Assembly (NCBI RefSeq): GCF_030408615.1
Contig: NZ_CP047187.1
Coordinates: 1 to 64,000, forward strand
Length of the DNA stretch: 64,000 nt
From: Corynebacterium bovis DSM 20582 = CIP 54.80
GTDB lineage: Bacteria > Actinomycetota > Actinomycetes > Mycobacteriales > Mycobacteriaceae
Direction of reading: 5' to 3'
Positions 14,655-23,676 of the stretch are shown here, piece after piece. The notes beneath the pieces are model-generated. The model made no database searches. It was not told the DNA's origin and saw only the letters and a program-made list of their open reading frames with translations. A program made the position numbers and the translations under genes. Numbering within the stretch: position 1 is the stretch's first letter; each line of letters opens with the position of its first letter.

Positions 14655-14706
14655 ACTGGCAGTTGCAGGTCAAAAATCGGGGTGAAATTGACCTGGGACT
14701 GCCAGT
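14655..14706. repeat. Inverted repeat built from two copies of the gapped motif
   Basis: The outer arm ACTGGCAG pairs with CTGCCAGT and the inner arm AGGTCAA with TTGACCT. A 4-bp mismatch lies between the arms and a 14-nt loop is in the centre. Not followed by a T tail, so not a simple terminator. Confidence 0.75.
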
Positions 14707-14880
14707 TGTCGACATCCGACAGGCGTGTGCCGGGGTTCGGTGTGGGCGTCAGCCGGGTGGGCGGACACTGTTCAGTGGGGCGTGTGCGTGGGCGCGGAGT
14801 CTGCGCGGGGTCCCGGCGGCGTCTGTGCGGGGCAGTCCCGGCAGCTGACCAGCGATTTTTTTGGGGCGGGGAGGGGTGTG

Positions 14881-14886
14881 TATCAT
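14881..14886 (+). promoter_or_regulatory. Probable -10 of the tRNA-Ala(CGC) promoter
   Basis: TATCAT, 13 bp before the tRNA, after a T-rich stretch at 14856-14862. Confidence 0.45.
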
Positions 14887-14899
14887 GTAGACGGAACAA

Positions 14900-14972
14900 G
14901 GGGCTATAGCTCAGTTGGTAGAGCGTTGCGTTCGCAATGCAAAGGTCAGGGGTTCGATTCCCCTTAGCTCCA
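14900..14972 (+). tRNA. tRNA-Ala(CGC)
   Basis: 73 nt. The acceptor GGGGCTA pairs with TAGCTCC with a central G-T, and the discriminator is A. The anticodon loop TTCGCAA gives CGC, decoding GCG. CCA is not encoded (next bases are CAA). The T-arm is identical to that of tRNA-Ala(TGC). Confidence 0.93.
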
Positions 14973-14981
14973 CAACAGGTC

Positions 14982-15015
14982 AAGGGCACCTTCCCGGTCA
15001 CGGGGAGGTGCCCTT
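14982..15015 (+). terminator. Hairpin after tRNA-Ala(CGC)
   Basis: AAGGGCACCT (14982-14991) pairs with AGGTGCCCTT (15006-15015). There is no T tail, so it may be a terminator or processing hairpin. Confidence 0.5.
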
Positions 15016-15137
15016 CGGCGTATCGGGACCGCGCCGGGGCGCGGGGCGGGAAGCGTGGGGGCGTTGGGGCCGCCGGGCCTGCAGCGCGGGTCACATGGGG
15101 GTGGCCGAGCGGTGGCGGGCTGCCCCACCGGAGGCGA

Positions 15138-15159
15138 TAATGTGGGGCAAGCCACATTA
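15138..15159. promoter_or_regulatory. Palindromic operator upstream of an MFS gene
   Basis: TAATGTGG-N6-CCACATTA is a perfect 8-6-8 inverted repeat in an AT-rich island, 93 bp before the MFS start, followed by TAATTATTCC. It looks like an operator over a promoter; the regulator is not in the window. Confidence 0.65.
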
Positions 15160-15252
15160 ATTATTCCTAGATCGCCCGGGAGGAGCGGGCGGAGGAGGAG
15201 ACACAGATCCGGGCCACGACGCACACCCCGGACGACAACGAAGGGAACCCGC

Positions 15253-16422
15253 ATGACTGACACCACGACGAACAGACACGCAGGCGCGCTGACGGGCCAG
15301 GTCACCTCCGGCTTCGCCGTCGCGATGGGCATCGGCCGATTCGTCTACACCCCGATCCTGCCGCTCATGGCCACCGCGCTGGCCCTCCAACCGTCGTCGA
15401 CCTCCTGGATCGCCGCGGCGAACTACGTCGGCTACCTGCTCGGCGCACTCCTGCTCTCCCGCCGCCCGGCGTGGGTCACGACCGGGCTGCTGCGGGTGTC
15501 ACTCGTGCTGGTCGTCGTGACCCTGGCGGCCATGCCCTGGTCCGAGGGCGTCGTGTGGTTCTGCGTGGTCCGCCTGATCTCGGGACTCGCGTCGGCCTTC
15601 GTGTTCGTCTGCCTGTCGCACGCCGCGATCGACATCGGCCGCAGGGGCGGCAACCCGGGCCTGGCCTACGGCGGCGTCGGCGCCGGCATCTGCCTGTCCG
15701 GCCTGCTCGTCCTCATCCTCGGCAACGTCGGCTGGGAGGGCACGTGGTACGCCTCCGCCGTCCTGGCCGCCGTCCTCACCGTCCCCGCCTGGGCACTCCG
15801 TCTGGACAGTCACGACGCCACCTCTCCGTCCGACGACGCCTCCGCCGACGAGGATCAGCCGCAGGATCCGCAGGCCGAGCGCGTGCGGACCCGCAGCCGC
15901 CGGGCCCTGCTCGTGACGTACTTCCTCGAGGGCGCCGGCTACATCATCATCGGCACGTACCTGGTGGCGATCGTCAAGGAGGCGACCGGCAGCAGCAGCA
16001 TCGCCACCTGCGTCTGGGTGGTCGCCGGCCTCGCCGCCGTCGTCTCCCCGGCGCTGTGGCGGCGGGTCCGTCTCGCCACCACCGCGCGCACGACCTTCAC
16101 CGCCGCCTACGTGATCCAGTTCGTCTCGGCACTGCTGCCGCTGCTCACCGGCAACGCGGTCGCGGCGTTCATCTCCGCGGCGCTGTTCGGCGCGACGTTC
16201 ATGGGGATCACCCAGCTCTCCATCGGCGAGGCCAACGCGCTGCGGATGCCCAGCGCACCCGCGCGCATGACCACCGTCTACGGCATCGGGCAGATCCTCG
16301 GCCCGGTCATCGTCGCCCCGTTCATCTCCGGCGGGTACGGCAACGCGTTCCTCCTCGCCTCCGTGCTCCTCGCCGCGTGTGCGCTCGGGTCTCTGGTGCT
16401 GCCGGCCCGCCGCGTCGCCTGA
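15253..16422 (+). CDS. YbfB/YjiJ-family MFS transporter
   Basis: A 389-residue inner-membrane transporter with about 12 hydrophobic helices. The start (SGFAVAMGIGRFVYTPILPLM) is typical of the YbfB/YjiJ branch of the MFS, whose substrates are mostly unknown. A charged loop rich in Asp/Ser/Glu (about residues 185-215) separates the two six-helix halves. ATG 15253 has AAGGG 7 nt upstream; the frame is open further upstream but without similarity. The palindrome at 15138-15159 probably controls it. Confidence 0.85.
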   Translation: MTDTTTNRHAGALTGQVTSGFAVAMGIGRFVYTPILPLMATALALQPSSTSWIAAANYVGYLLGALLLSRRPAWVTTGLLRVSLVLVVVTLAAMPWSEGVVWFCVVRLISGLASAFVFVCLSHAAIDIGRRGGNPGLAYGGVGAGICLSGLLVLILGNVGWEGTWYASAVLAAVLTVPAWALRLDSHDATSPSDDASADEDQPQDPQAERVRTRSRRALLVTYFLEGAGYIIIGTYLVAIVKEATGSSSIATCVWVVAGLAAVVSPALWRRVRLATTARTTFTAAYVIQFVSALLPLLTGNAVAAFISAALFGATFMGITQLSIGEANALRMPSAPARMTTVYGIGQILGPVIVAPFISGGYGNAFLLASVLLAACALGSLVLPARRVA

Positions 16423-16467
16423 CCGCCGCCCCGCCGGCCCCCGCACGCGGGGGTACGGTGTGGAATC

Positions 16468-17988
16468 ATGACGACTTCCGGCGCTGACGACCATCACAGC
16501 GTCCGCGTGAGGACGGGCGGAAGCCGGCCGAGCACACGGTTCTGGCTGGTCACGTCCTTCCTCACCCTCGGCGGACTGCTCTTCGGCTACGACACAGGTG
16601 TGATCAACGGCGCCCTGCCGTCGCTCACGGGGGACCTCGGGATCTCGGGGGCGTTCGAGGGGGTCGTCACGTCGGCCCTGCAGCTCGGCGCGATTGCGGG
16701 GGCGGTGTTCGGCGGGCCGATCGGGGACCGCCTCGGCCGGCGGAGGGTCGTCGTCGGCGTGGCGGTGCTGTTCACCCTCGGCGCGCTGGGGTCCGTGCTC
16801 TCCCCGACGTGGTGGGTCCTCGCACTGTTCCGCATCGTGCTGGGCCTCGCGGTGGGCGGTGCGTCCGTCACCGTCCCCGTCTACCTCGCGGAACTCGCCC
16901 CGCCGCACCTGCGCGGGCGCATCGTCTCGCAGAACGAGTTCATGGTCGTCTTCGGCCAGTTCCTCGCCTTCTCCATCAACGCGGTCATCGCCGGCGCGCA
17001 CGGCGGTGAATCGCCCGGCACGTGGCGGTGGATGCTCGCCGTGTGCCTCATCCCGGCGGTGGCCCTGTGGGCGGCCATGTCCGTCGTCCCGGAGTCCCCG
17101 CGGTGGCTCGCCCGGCAGGGGAGGGTCGACGAGATGCTCCACGTGCTCGCCGACCTGCGGGAACGCCCCGCGGGGGCGGGGGCGGAGAGCAACGCAGCCC
17201 TGCGGGAACGTCCCGCGGGGGCAGGGGCGGAGAGCAGCGTCGACACCTCTGACCCCCTCGACCACCCCGACTCGGAGGAGGTCGCCCACGTCCGGGAGAT
17301 GGCGGAGCAGGACGCGCGCGCGGCGAGCGGGCGGCTGAGCGACATCATCACGCAGCCGTGGATCCGCCGGATCCTGTGGGTCGGCGTGGGGATGGCGATC
17401 ATCAACCAGATCTCGGGCATCAACGTCGTGCAGTACTACGGCGTCTCGATCCTCACGGACGCAGGTTTCACGGGAAACACCGCGTTCGTCGTGAACCTGC
17501 TCATCGGGCTGGCGGGCGTCATCGGCGTGCTGCTGGCGATGGTGCTCACCCGGCGGGTGCGGCGGCGTCGGCTGCTCACCACGGGCCTGTGCGGCACGAT
17601 CGTGTCACTGAGCGTCATCGCGCTCGTCTCGGCGTTCATGCCGGACGCGGAGCCGGCGAAGCGGTGGATCGTGCTCGGCGCGATCGTCGTGTTCGTCGGG
17701 ATCATGCAGTGCTGCATCGGCACGATGACGTGGCTCTACATGTCCGAGATCTTCCCGCTCCAGGTCCGCGGGGCCGCGATGGGCGTGGCGACGGGCGCGC
17801 AGTGGACGATGAACTTCCTCGTCGCGCTGCTGTTCCCGCCGCTCGTCGACGGCATCGGGTTCTCCCTCACCCTCACGATCTTCATCGTCGCGCAGGTCAT
17901 CGCCGTCGTGTGGGTCCAGCTGAAGGTCCCGGAGACGAAGGACAAGCCGCTCGAACAGATCGAGGCGGAGTTCCGCGCCGGGGGGTAG
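16468..17988 (+). CDS. Sugar porter family MFS transporter
   Basis: A 506-residue proton-sugar symporter type protein (XylE/IolT/GLUT family). Signatures are FGYDTGVINGALP in TM1, GDRLGRRR after TM2, PVYLAELAPPHLRGR after TM4, PESPRWLARQGR after TM6, QISGINVVQYYG in TM7 and VPETKDKPLEQIE at the C-terminus. The central loop contains a 15-residue tandem duplication (LRERPAGAGAES twice). TACGGT (16454-16459) ends 8 nt before the ATG and there is no clear ribosome site, so the mRNA may be leaderless. The exact sugar is not predictable. Confidence 0.9.
   Translation: MTTSGADDHHSVRVRTGGSRPSTRFWLVTSFLTLGGLLFGYDTGVINGALPSLTGDLGISGAFEGVVTSALQLGAIAGAVFGGPIGDRLGRRRVVVGVAVLFTLGALGSVLSPTWWVLALFRIVLGLAVGGASVTVPVYLAELAPPHLRGRIVSQNEFMVVFGQFLAFSINAVIAGAHGGESPGTWRWMLAVCLIPAVALWAAMSVVPESPRWLARQGRVDEMLHVLADLRERPAGAGAESNAALRERPAGAGAESSVDTSDPLDHPDSEEVAHVREMAEQDARAASGRLSDIITQPWIRRILWVGVGMAIINQISGINVVQYYGVSILTDAGFTGNTAFVVNLLIGLAGVIGVLLAMVLTRRVRRRRLLTTGLCGTIVSLSVIALVSAFMPDAEPAKRWIVLGAIVVFVGIMQCCIGTMTWLYMSEIFPLQVRGAAMGVATGAQWTMNFLVALLFPPLVDGIGFSLTLTIFIVAQVIAVVWVQLKVPETKDKPLEQIEAEFRAGG
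17155..17244. repeat. 45-bp in-frame tandem duplication in the sugar transporter
   Basis: Two copies with period 45 bp, starting at CTGCGG 17155 and 17200, encode two near-identical 15-residue blocks in the central cytoplasmic loop. Confidence 0.85.
17465..17478. promoter_or_regulatory. Degenerate parS-like site
   Basis: GTTTCACGGGAAAC has one mismatch to the parS core, inside the sugar transporter gene. It could be chance. Confidence 0.35.
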
Positions 17989-18030
17989 GGGGTCGCCGTT
18001 CCGCTCCGGGGGGGGTAGGGGGTCGACGCC

Positions 18031-18147
18031 GGCCCCGCGAGGAACCAGGGGTCCCCACCCGGACCCGGCCCCGCGAGGAACCAGGGGTCCCCACCCGGAC
18101 CCGGCCCCGCGAGGAGCCAGGGGTCCGTACCCGGACCCGGCCCCGCG
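18031..18147. repeat. 36-bp direct repeats between convergent genes
   Basis: Units starting with GGCCCCGCGAGGA begin at 18031, 18067 and 18103, with a partial fourth at 18139. The copies are contiguous with no spacers, so this is not CRISPR. Confidence 0.9.
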
Positions 18148-18165
18148 ATCAGACCCCCGGGGCGG

Positions 18166-18585
18166 TCACGCGTCCCGGGTCCTGAAGACCCAGACGTTCT
18201 GCATGACAAAATTCAGTGACGTGGCCGCGGCCTGCGAGACAAACCACGACCAGAAAAGATCAGCCGCGCTCTCCGTCAACGCTCTCCGCATGGCGTCATA
18301 GACAGCAACAGCGGTCAGAAAGCACACAAGATAGGACGCGGCGGCCTTGAACTTTTCTTCTCGTGACCTCACCCCGTTGAAAGTGAAATAGCTGTTCAAG
18401 TAGTATGCGACAGCACTTCCGCAGATGTAGCTGCCGGCCCGTGCCGGGATTCCCGGAAGACCGACATGCAGGAGCAGGCTCCTGACGGAGAAATCTACTG
18501 CTGCGCCGACCATGCCCACCAGGACAAAGGAAGAGACCTTCCGGAGCAGCTCTTTTCCGATCACAGCCAGGGAGGGTACCACCAC
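18166..18585 (-). CDS. GtrA-family membrane protein
   Basis: A 139-residue protein with four predicted TM helices and the GtrA pattern: VLVGMVGAAVDF in helix 1, AYYLNSYFTFNG after helix 2, and a C-terminal NFVMQNVWVF. GtrA proteins take part in flipping or transferring polyprenyl-linked sugars, in actinobacteria often for arabinogalactan or glycolipids. Base composition is clearly less GC-rich than the neighbours (for example AAATTCAGTG, GAAAAGATCAG). GTG 18585 directly follows TAA in frame; no ribosome site is seen, so an internal GTG is possible. Confidence 0.85.
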   Translation of the reverse strand: MVVPSLAVIGKELLRKVSSFVLVGMVGAAVDFSVRSLLLHVGLPGIPARAGSYICGSAVAYYLNSYFTFNGVRSREEKFKAAASYLVCFLTAVAVYDAMRRALTESAADLFWSWFVSQAAATSLNFVMQNVWVFRTRDA

Positions 18586-18709
18586 TTATGTCAATTCGGT
18601 GAAGGGGGTGGGTTCCCGCAGGCTGCGTCCGGAGTTCCCGGAGCGGGAGGCGGTGTGGTGGAACGGAGACATAAAGTCCACATCCGGGGTACATGCGACC
18701 CGGGGGTAA

Positions 18710-18721
18710 GGGGACGACGCC
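18710..18721 (-). repeat. 12-bp partial copy of the 13-mer
   Basis: GGGGACGACGCC, one G short of the full element, just before the 3' end of the monooxygenase gene. Confidence 0.6.
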
Positions 18722-18722
18722 G

Positions 18723-19847
18723 TCAGGGCCGGTCCGACGCCCACCGCGCGAGAATGTCCGCCGCCGCCGGACGGGCCGTGCGGGTCGCCCCGGTGACCGT
18801 CGCGCTCGCCGGCCCGGTCCAGTCGCCGTAGCCCACGAAGTACAACCCCTCCGCCTCCGCCGAGCGCGTCGGCTCCGCGGCGGTCGTCCGCGGGTGCGGG
18901 TCGAGGGTGAACCCGTCCGGCAGCCGCGCCTCCGGGGAGCGCAGGTGCCCGAGTTCCGGGTGGAAACCGGTGCACAGGAGCAGCACGTCCGCGTCGTCGA
19001 GGAGCCGCCCGGAGTCCAGCGGGACCGCGCGCAGCCCCGCCGACCGCGCCGCCGCGACCGGGGGAGTGACGACGATGTCCCCCGTGATGTCCCCGGCCGT
19101 CCGGGGACGCGCCGCGTCGTCGGGGGACTGACGCCGGACGGCGGCGAGGGCCCGGCGGGCACCGGCGTCGAAGAGGACGCGGCCGTCGACGTCGTCCGGC
19201 ATGAACGCCGGCGGCCGGTGCGCCGCCCAGGTCACGCGGACGTGGGCGTCGAGAAAGAGCTCCGCGGCGATCTGCGCGCCCGAGTTCCCGCCCCCGACGA
19301 CGACCACGTGCTGCCCGGCGAACTGTGCCGGGGACCGGTAGTGCACCGTGTGGGTCACCGCGCCCCGGAAGTCCTCCTGACCGGGGATGACAGGGGCCGA
19401 CGGCCACGCGGGGCGGGTCCACGTCCCCGTCGCACTCACGACAACACGAGCGTGCCAGTCGCCGCGGGGGGTCCGCGCGGTCCACGTGCCGTCCGCCTCC
19501 GCGCGCAGGGCCGTCACCGGGGTGGACCGGCGGACGGGCAGGTCGTAGCGCTGCTCGTAGGTGGTGAGGTAGGTGACGACGTCGCGCCCCCGCGGGTTCC
19601 CCGGTCCGTGGTGGGCGGGCATCCGCATGCCCGGCAGCACGGTCGTGTCAGCGGGGGAGAACAGTTCGAGGCTGTCCCAGTAGTGCCGCCACGCGCCGCC
19701 GGGGCGGGACTGGGCGTCGAGCAGCACGAACGACGGGGCGGCTGGGCCGTCGCGGCGGGCCGCCCGCCGGAGGTAGTAGGCGACGGCCAGGCCCGCCTGA
19801 CCTGCCCCGATGATGAGGATGTCTGTGCTGCGCCCGGTGTCGTCCAT
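18723..19847 (-). CDS. Flavin-containing monooxygenase / NAD(P)-dependent oxidoreductase
   Basis: A 374-residue class B flavin monooxygenase-like protein (CzcO/TrkA-type annotation). The FAD Rossmann motif is GAGQAG near residue 15 ([17 protein letters not shown]). The NADPH motif is GGGNSG ([17 protein letters not shown]), with [11 protein letters not shown] and a C-terminal [10 protein letters not shown]. It probably oxygenates a small molecule; the substrate is unknown. TACAGT on the minus strand (19856-19861) lies 8 nt before the ATG, pointing to a leaderless mRNA. Confidence 0.82.
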   Translation of the reverse strand: MDDTGRSTDILIIGAGQAGLAVAYYLRRAARRDGPAAPSFVLLDAQSRPGGAWRHYWDSLELFSPADTTVLPGMRMPAHHGPGNPRGRDVVTYLTTYEQRYDLPVRRSTPVTALRAEADGTWTARTPRGDWHARVVVSATGTWTRPAWPSAPVIPGQEDFRGAVTHTVHYRSPAQFAGQHVVVVGGGNSGAQIAAELFLDAHVRVTWAAHRPPAFMPDDVDGRVLFDAGARRALAAVRRQSPDDAARPRTAGDITGDIVVTPPVAAARSAGLRAVPLDSGRLLDDADVLLLCTGFHPELGHLRSPEARLPDGFTLDPHPRTTAAEPTRSAEAEGLYFVGYGDWTGPASATVTGATRTARPAAADILARWASDRP

Positions 19848-20062
19848 CGCCGTCCACTGTAGCCGCGGGCGACGGCCGCGGAGACGACGCGCTCGCCGAG
19901 GGCGAGGGCGCGGGGGGCCCGGCGGGCGGCCCGGTGACGGCGGCGGAGACGACGAACCGCCGGCCCCGGGGTGGGGTCGGCGGTCATGGCGTGCCGGTCA
20001 ACGGCCGGTCGGCCGGGAGCCGGCGGTGCCGGTCAGAACCGGTCAGCGCTGGTCAGTGCCGG

Positions 20063-21979
20063 TCAGAGGCGGTGGCGGCCGCCCTCGTCGTTCGGGGTGT
20101 CCGTGGAGCCCTCGGCCTTCTGGTCCTTCTGGTCCGTGCCGGCCTGGTCGGCCTTCTGGTCCTTCTCCTGGTCCTTCGTGCCCTGGTCACCCTTCGGGGC
20201 GGACGGGGCACCCGGGGCGGACGGCGCGCCGGGCGCACCCGGGGCCGGGGCGGACGGGGCCGACGGAGCCGACGGGGCGGCACCGGCCTCGGAGGACTTC
20301 TCCGCCGAGGTCTTCGGCGCGGCGTCCTTCGCCTCCTGGTTGAGCTTCGCCTCCGGCTTGTTCGAGCCCGGCGCCGCGGCGCCACCGGCGGCGGACGTCT
20401 GCCCGGGGGCACCGGCCGTCGACGACGTCGACGACGCGCCGGACGCCGACCCGGACGTGCCCGCCCCGGAGGTCGCCGAGGTGGTGGACGTCGTGGAGGT
20501 GGAGGACGGCGTCGTCGACCGCGACCCGGAGGTCACACCCGACCCGGTGTGGTCCTCGACCCGCGGGGCACCGGACGCGACCTGCTGCTTCTTCTCGCGC
20601 AGGGCGTAGAACAGCCCGCCGCCGACGGCGAGGAGCAGCGCGAGGAGGAGCAGCCCGCGCCGGCCACCGGAGCGCTTCTTCTTCCGGTCGGCCTTCTTCA
20701 GCGCCTTGACCTGCGCCTTCGACGGGACCTTCGACTGGGCCCGGTCGACGGCCTGCTGGGCCTTCCGGCCGGCCCGGCCACCCTTCTTCTCGAGCTTCTT
20801 CTCCGCCTTCGCGCGGGCCTTCCGGGCGCGCTTGCTGAGGTCGCGGGTGCGGTCCTCGAGCTCCGAGCGGGCCTCGCCGGTGCGGGACCGGAACTCGTCG
20901 GTGGCGGACTCCACGGCCGAACGGATCTCGTCACGGAGCTCCGCGCGCCGCGCCCGTGCCTCCTTGAGGCCCTTGCGCCCCTTCTTCTTCGCCTTCTTCG
21001 CCGCCTTCTCCGCGTCCTTGCGGGCGGAGGCCGTGGCCTTGCCGGACCGCTTCTCCGCCTTCTTCGCGGCCTTCCGGCCCTTCTTCTGCGCCTTCTTCCC
21101 GGCCTTCGCGGCGTCGTCGCGCAGGTCCTCCGCGCGGGACACGACCGTGCCGGCGGCGTCCTGGGCGCGGTCGCCGACGGTCGACGCGACGGACCCGACG
21201 GTGTCGCGCACCGAGCTCAGCGCGTCCTGGGCGGAGGAGCGCAGCTCCCCGGCCCGGTCCGCGGCGGCGTCACCGGCCTTCCGGCCGGCCTTCCGCGCGT
21301 CCTTCCCGGCGTCCTTCGCCCCGTCCTTCGCCGACGCGGCGGCCCCGGCGACGCCGGCGACACCCGCCCCACCGGCGAGCGTGGACTCCAGCGCGCGGCG
21401 GATGTCCGAGGCGTTGCCGCTGGCCTTCTTCGTCACCTTGTGGAGACGCTTGACGGCCTTCTGCTCCGCCTTCTCCGCCTTCGAGCCGGCCTTCGCGGCC
21501 TTCCGGCGGGCCTTGTCCGCCTTCCTCGACAGCTTCACCGACTTCTTGTCCTTCTCCGGCGCCCCGGGGACGTCCCCGGTCTCCGTGGTCCTCGTGTCTG
21601 TCTTCACCTTCGTGCCTCCGTTCTCGCGGGTCCCGGCACCGGCGATACCGGCCGCCTCATCGCCCCGGCCGCTGGTGCGTCCGTCGTTCCCCTGATCGCC
21701 GTCGACGGCCTGGCGGACACCGGTGGCGATCCGGTTCGCCTTCGCCTTGTCCAGGGCCTTCGCGGCGCCGTCCTCCTGCATCATGCGCTCGGCGACGGCC
21801 CGGATGTGGGCGGGGGACCGGCGGATGATCTCGTCCCGGTCCTCGTCACTCGCGAGGTGGCGACGGAGGGCGTCCAGCGAGTCGAAGTCGCGGTCACGGA
21901 CGCGCTGGCGGCGGTCACTGTTCCACGACCTGAACTGTTTCGCCGCCGTGAAGGCGAGCTTGAGGGTGGTGGGGTTCAT
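20063..21979 (-). CDS. Lys/Ala-rich (histone H1-like) membrane-anchored protein
   Basis: A 638-residue protein. The N-terminal 90 residues are the ordered part ([35 protein letters not shown]). A long middle part is made of Lys/Ala/Arg repeats ([20 protein letters not shown] type), as in histone H1-like or HupB tails. One TM helix follows ([21 protein letters not shown], about 20589-20666 on DNA), then a Ser/Thr/Pro/Ala-rich tail with DQK repeats, likely outside the membrane. ATG 21979 has GAGGAGAG upstream. Function unknown; DNA or polyanion binding on the cytoplasmic side is a guess. Confidence 0.7.
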   Translation of the reverse strand: MNPTTLKLAFTAAKQFRSWNSDRRQRVRDRDFDSLDALRRHLASDEDRDEIIRRSPAHIRAVAERMMQEDGAAKALDKAKANRIATGVRQAVDGDQGNDGRTSGRGDEAAGIAGAGTRENGGTKVKTDTRTTETGDVPGAPEKDKKSVKLSRKADKARRKAAKAGSKAEKAEQKAVKRLHKVTKKASGNASDIRRALESTLAGGAGVAGVAGAAASAKDGAKDAGKDARKAGRKAGDAAADRAGELRSSAQDALSSVRDTVGSVASTVGDRAQDAAGTVVSRAEDLRDDAAKAGKKAQKKGRKAAKKAEKRSGKATASARKDAEKAAKKAKKKGRKGLKEARARRAELRDEIRSAVESATDEFRSRTGEARSELEDRTRDLSKRARKARAKAEKKLEKKGGRAGRKAQQAVDRAQSKVPSKAQVKALKKADRKKKRSGGRRGLLLLALLLAVGGGLFYALREKKQQVASGAPRVEDHTGSGVTSGSRSTTPSSTSTTSTTSATSGAGTSGSASGASSTSSTAGAPGQTSAAGGAAAPGSNKPEAKLNQEAKDAAPKTSAEKSSEAGAAPSAPSAPSAPAPGAPGAPSAPGAPSAPKGDQGTKDQEKDQKADQAGTDQKDQKAEGSTDTPNDEGGRHRL

Positions 21980-22134
21980 GGGCCGGGCTCTCCTCGTTGG
22001 GTGTCGGTTCGTGCAGGTGGTGTGCGGCACACCGCGGGCGCGCCCGTCCGGTTGTCGGGTGGCGCGCGTCCAGGGTGCCGACGGTCCTTCCGCAATAGTA
22101 TCCACAGACGGCGCATCGTGTCCGGGGCGTGTCG

Positions 22135-22140
22135 TACACT
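22135..22140 (+). promoter_or_regulatory. -10 element of a leaderless ppiA transcript
   Basis: TACACT ends 7 nt before the GTG of the cyclophilin gene and no ribosome site precedes the start. Confidence 0.55.
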
Positions 22141-22147
22141 CGAGCGC

Positions 22148-22675
22148 GTGACTATTCAGAAGACAGCGACAGCGACCCTCCACACCAACCACGGGGACAT
22201 CGTCCTCGACCTCTACGGGGACCAGGCCCCCAAGACCGTGAAGAACTTCATCGGTCTCGCCGAGGGCACCGCGGACTACTCCCAGCCGAACGCCTCCGGC
22301 ACTCAGGAGGGCCCGTTCTACGACGGCTCGATCTTCCACCGCATCATCGACGGGTTCATGATCCAGGGCGGCGACCCGACCGGCACCGGCACCGGCGGCC
22401 CGGGCTACCGCTTCGAGGACGAGTTCCACCCGGACCTCCAGTTCGACCGCCCGTTCCTCCTCGCCATGGCGAACGCCGGCCCGGGCACCAACGGCTCCCA
22501 GTTCTTCATCACGGTCACGCCGACGCCGCACCTCAACAACCACCACACGATCTTCGGTGAGGTCACGGACAAGGACTCCCAGAAGGTCGTCGCGAAGATC
22601 TCCCGCGTCGCCACCGCCCGGGGCGACCGGCCGACGGACGACGTCGTCATCGAGTCCGTCGACATCGCCTCCTAG
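22148..22675 (+). CDS. ppiA: Cyclophilin-type peptidyl-prolyl cis-trans isomerase
   Basis: A 175-residue cyclophilin that speeds proline isomerisation in protein folding. The active-site block is [14 protein letters not shown], followed by a typical [24 protein letters not shown] and [11 protein letters not shown]. No signal peptide, so cytoplasmic. GTG 22148 has no ribosome site but a TACACT element just upstream, consistent with a leaderless transcript. The rhomboid gene starts 6 bp after its stop. Confidence 0.95.
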   Translation: MTIQKTATATLHTNHGDIVLDLYGDQAPKTVKNFIGLAEGTADYSQPNASGTQEGPFYDGSIFHRIIDGFMIQGGDPTGTGTGGPGYRFEDEFHPDLQFDRPFLLAMANAGPGTNGSQFFITVTPTPHLNNHHTIFGEVTDKDSQKVVAKISRVATARGDRPTDDVVIESVDIAS

Positions 22676-22681
22676 GCCCCC

Positions 22682-23278
22682 GTGGACCGCATCCGCCACT
22701 GGGTGTCCGGGGCACCCGCGACGTCGGTGTTCATCATCGCGTGCGTCGTGGTGTACCTCGTCACGGCCGCGCAGTCCGGCAGTCTCACGGCCCCGGCCGC
22801 GGGGAGCCCGCTGGCGTGGGACCTCGTCGTCACCCGCCCGTCCGTCGAGGCCGGGGGGTGGTGGCGGTTGGCGACGAGCGCGCTCGTCCACCTCGGCGTC
22901 ACCCACATCGTGCTCAACATGCTGCTCATCGGCCTCGTCGGACGGGACCTCGAGCGCAGCTACGGCAGTGTGGTCGTGGCCGTGGGGATGTTGCTCACCG
23001 CCGTCGGCGGGAGCGTCGGGTCCGTCCTCATGGACCCGTACACCGCGATGGGAGGGGCCTCGACCATCGGCTACGGCATGTTCGCCATGCTCGTCGCCCG
23101 GTCGGCGAGCCGGCGGGAGGACCTCCGCGGTCCCGTGACGCTCATCATCGTGAACCTCGTGTTCACGCTCGCGTCCCCCGGGGTCAGCCTGTGGGGTCAC
23201 ATCGGGGGGCTGGTCGTCGGCGCCGTCATCGGCGCGGTGCTCTACCTCGGGAGAGGTCGGCTGCTGCGGACACGCTGA
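22682..23278 (+). CDS. Rhomboid family intramembrane serine protease
   Basis: A 198-residue polytopic membrane protease. Catalytic Ser127 lies in GGASTIGYG and catalytic His173 in GHIGGL. The conserved HLGVTHIVLNM of helix 2 is present. Six TM segments are expected. It cleaves TM helices of unknown substrates. GTG 22682 sits 6 bp after ppiA with a weak ribosome site, so it is probably coupled to ppiA; this order (ppiA-rhomboid-crgA) is usual in Mycobacteriales. Confidence 0.92.
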   Translation: MDRIRHWVSGAPATSVFIIACVVVYLVTAAQSGSLTAPAAGSPLAWDLVVTRPSVEAGGWWRLATSALVHLGVTHIVLNMLLIGLVGRDLERSYGSVVVAVGMLLTAVGGSVGSVLMDPYTAMGGASTIGYGMFAMLVARSASRREDLRGPVTLIIVNLVFTLASPGVSLWGHIGGLVVGAVIGAVLYLGRGRLLRTR

Positions 23279-23279
23279 C

Positions 23280-23292
23280 GGCGTCGTCCCCC
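23280..23292 (+). repeat. GGCGTCGTCCCCC 13-mer, intergenic
   Basis: Begins two bases after the rhomboid stop codon, between convergent genes, followed by TCCC. Confidence 0.8.
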
Positions 23293-23379
23293 TCCCGACC
23301 TCGGGACGTGCGACCGGGGGCGGGCGTGCGACCCGGACCCCGCGGCGGGCCGGGGCGTGCGGGGGCTACGTGGTGGGGG

Positions 23380-23676
23380 CTACTTCCAGCCCATCGACAT
23401 GAGCAGGCCGATGATGAACAGGCCGAACCCGATGAGGTAGTTCCACGCGCCGAGCTCGGTGAAGAACCCGATCTTGTCCCCGACGATGTAGTTCACGACG
23501 AGCCACGCCAGGCCGAGCAGCATGAGCCCGAACATGAGGACGAGGTACCAGCGCGACGTCCCCGTCGAGTTCAGCTTGACCGGCGTCCGGCGATCCGGGC
23601 CGCCCTCCGAGGCGGCGGACGTCGAGGCGACGGAGGCGGCGTCGGCCTGGTTCGCGGTGATCTTGGACTTTGGCAT
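23380..23676 (-). CDS. crgA: Cell division protein CrgA
   Basis: A 98-residue membrane protein with two TM helices ([21 protein letters not shown] and [18 protein letters not shown]) and the CrgA ending MGWK. CrgA interacts with FtsZ, FtsI and other septal proteins and links division to wall synthesis in actinobacteria. The N-terminal 40 residues are Ser/Ala-rich and cytoplasmic. It is divergent from pabA, as in relatives. Confidence 0.95.
   Translation of the reverse strand: MPKSKITANQADAASVASTSAASEGGPDRRTPVKLNSTGTSRWYLVLMFGLMLLGLAWLVVNYIVGDKIGFFTELGAWNYLIGFGLFIIGLLMSMGWK

Larger units (their letters stand above)
14504..14899. other. Intergenic region with three copies of a gapped motif
   Basis: No gene is evident in about 400 bp. 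ACTGGCAG-N4-AGGTCA occurs at 14614-14631 and 14655-14672 in direct orientation and at 14689-14706 inverted. The last two form a long hairpin (arms 14655-14673 and 14688-14706). A T-rich stretch and TATCAT (14881-14886) precede the next tRNA. Confidence 0.65.

Noticed and set aside
14689-14750. Rho-independent terminator from the long hairpin
   Set aside because: No T run follows the inverted repeat.
18031-18147. CRISPR array
   Set aside because: The 36-bp units are contiguous with no spacers and no cas genes are present.
18585-19485. Extra minus-strand gene overlapping the monooxygenase
   Set aside because: Out-of-frame translation of the monooxygenase with Arg/Gly bias and no homology features.
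22099-22106. DnaA box upstream of ppiA
   Set aside because: Only TATCCACA is present, a single truncated site far from the origin cluster.
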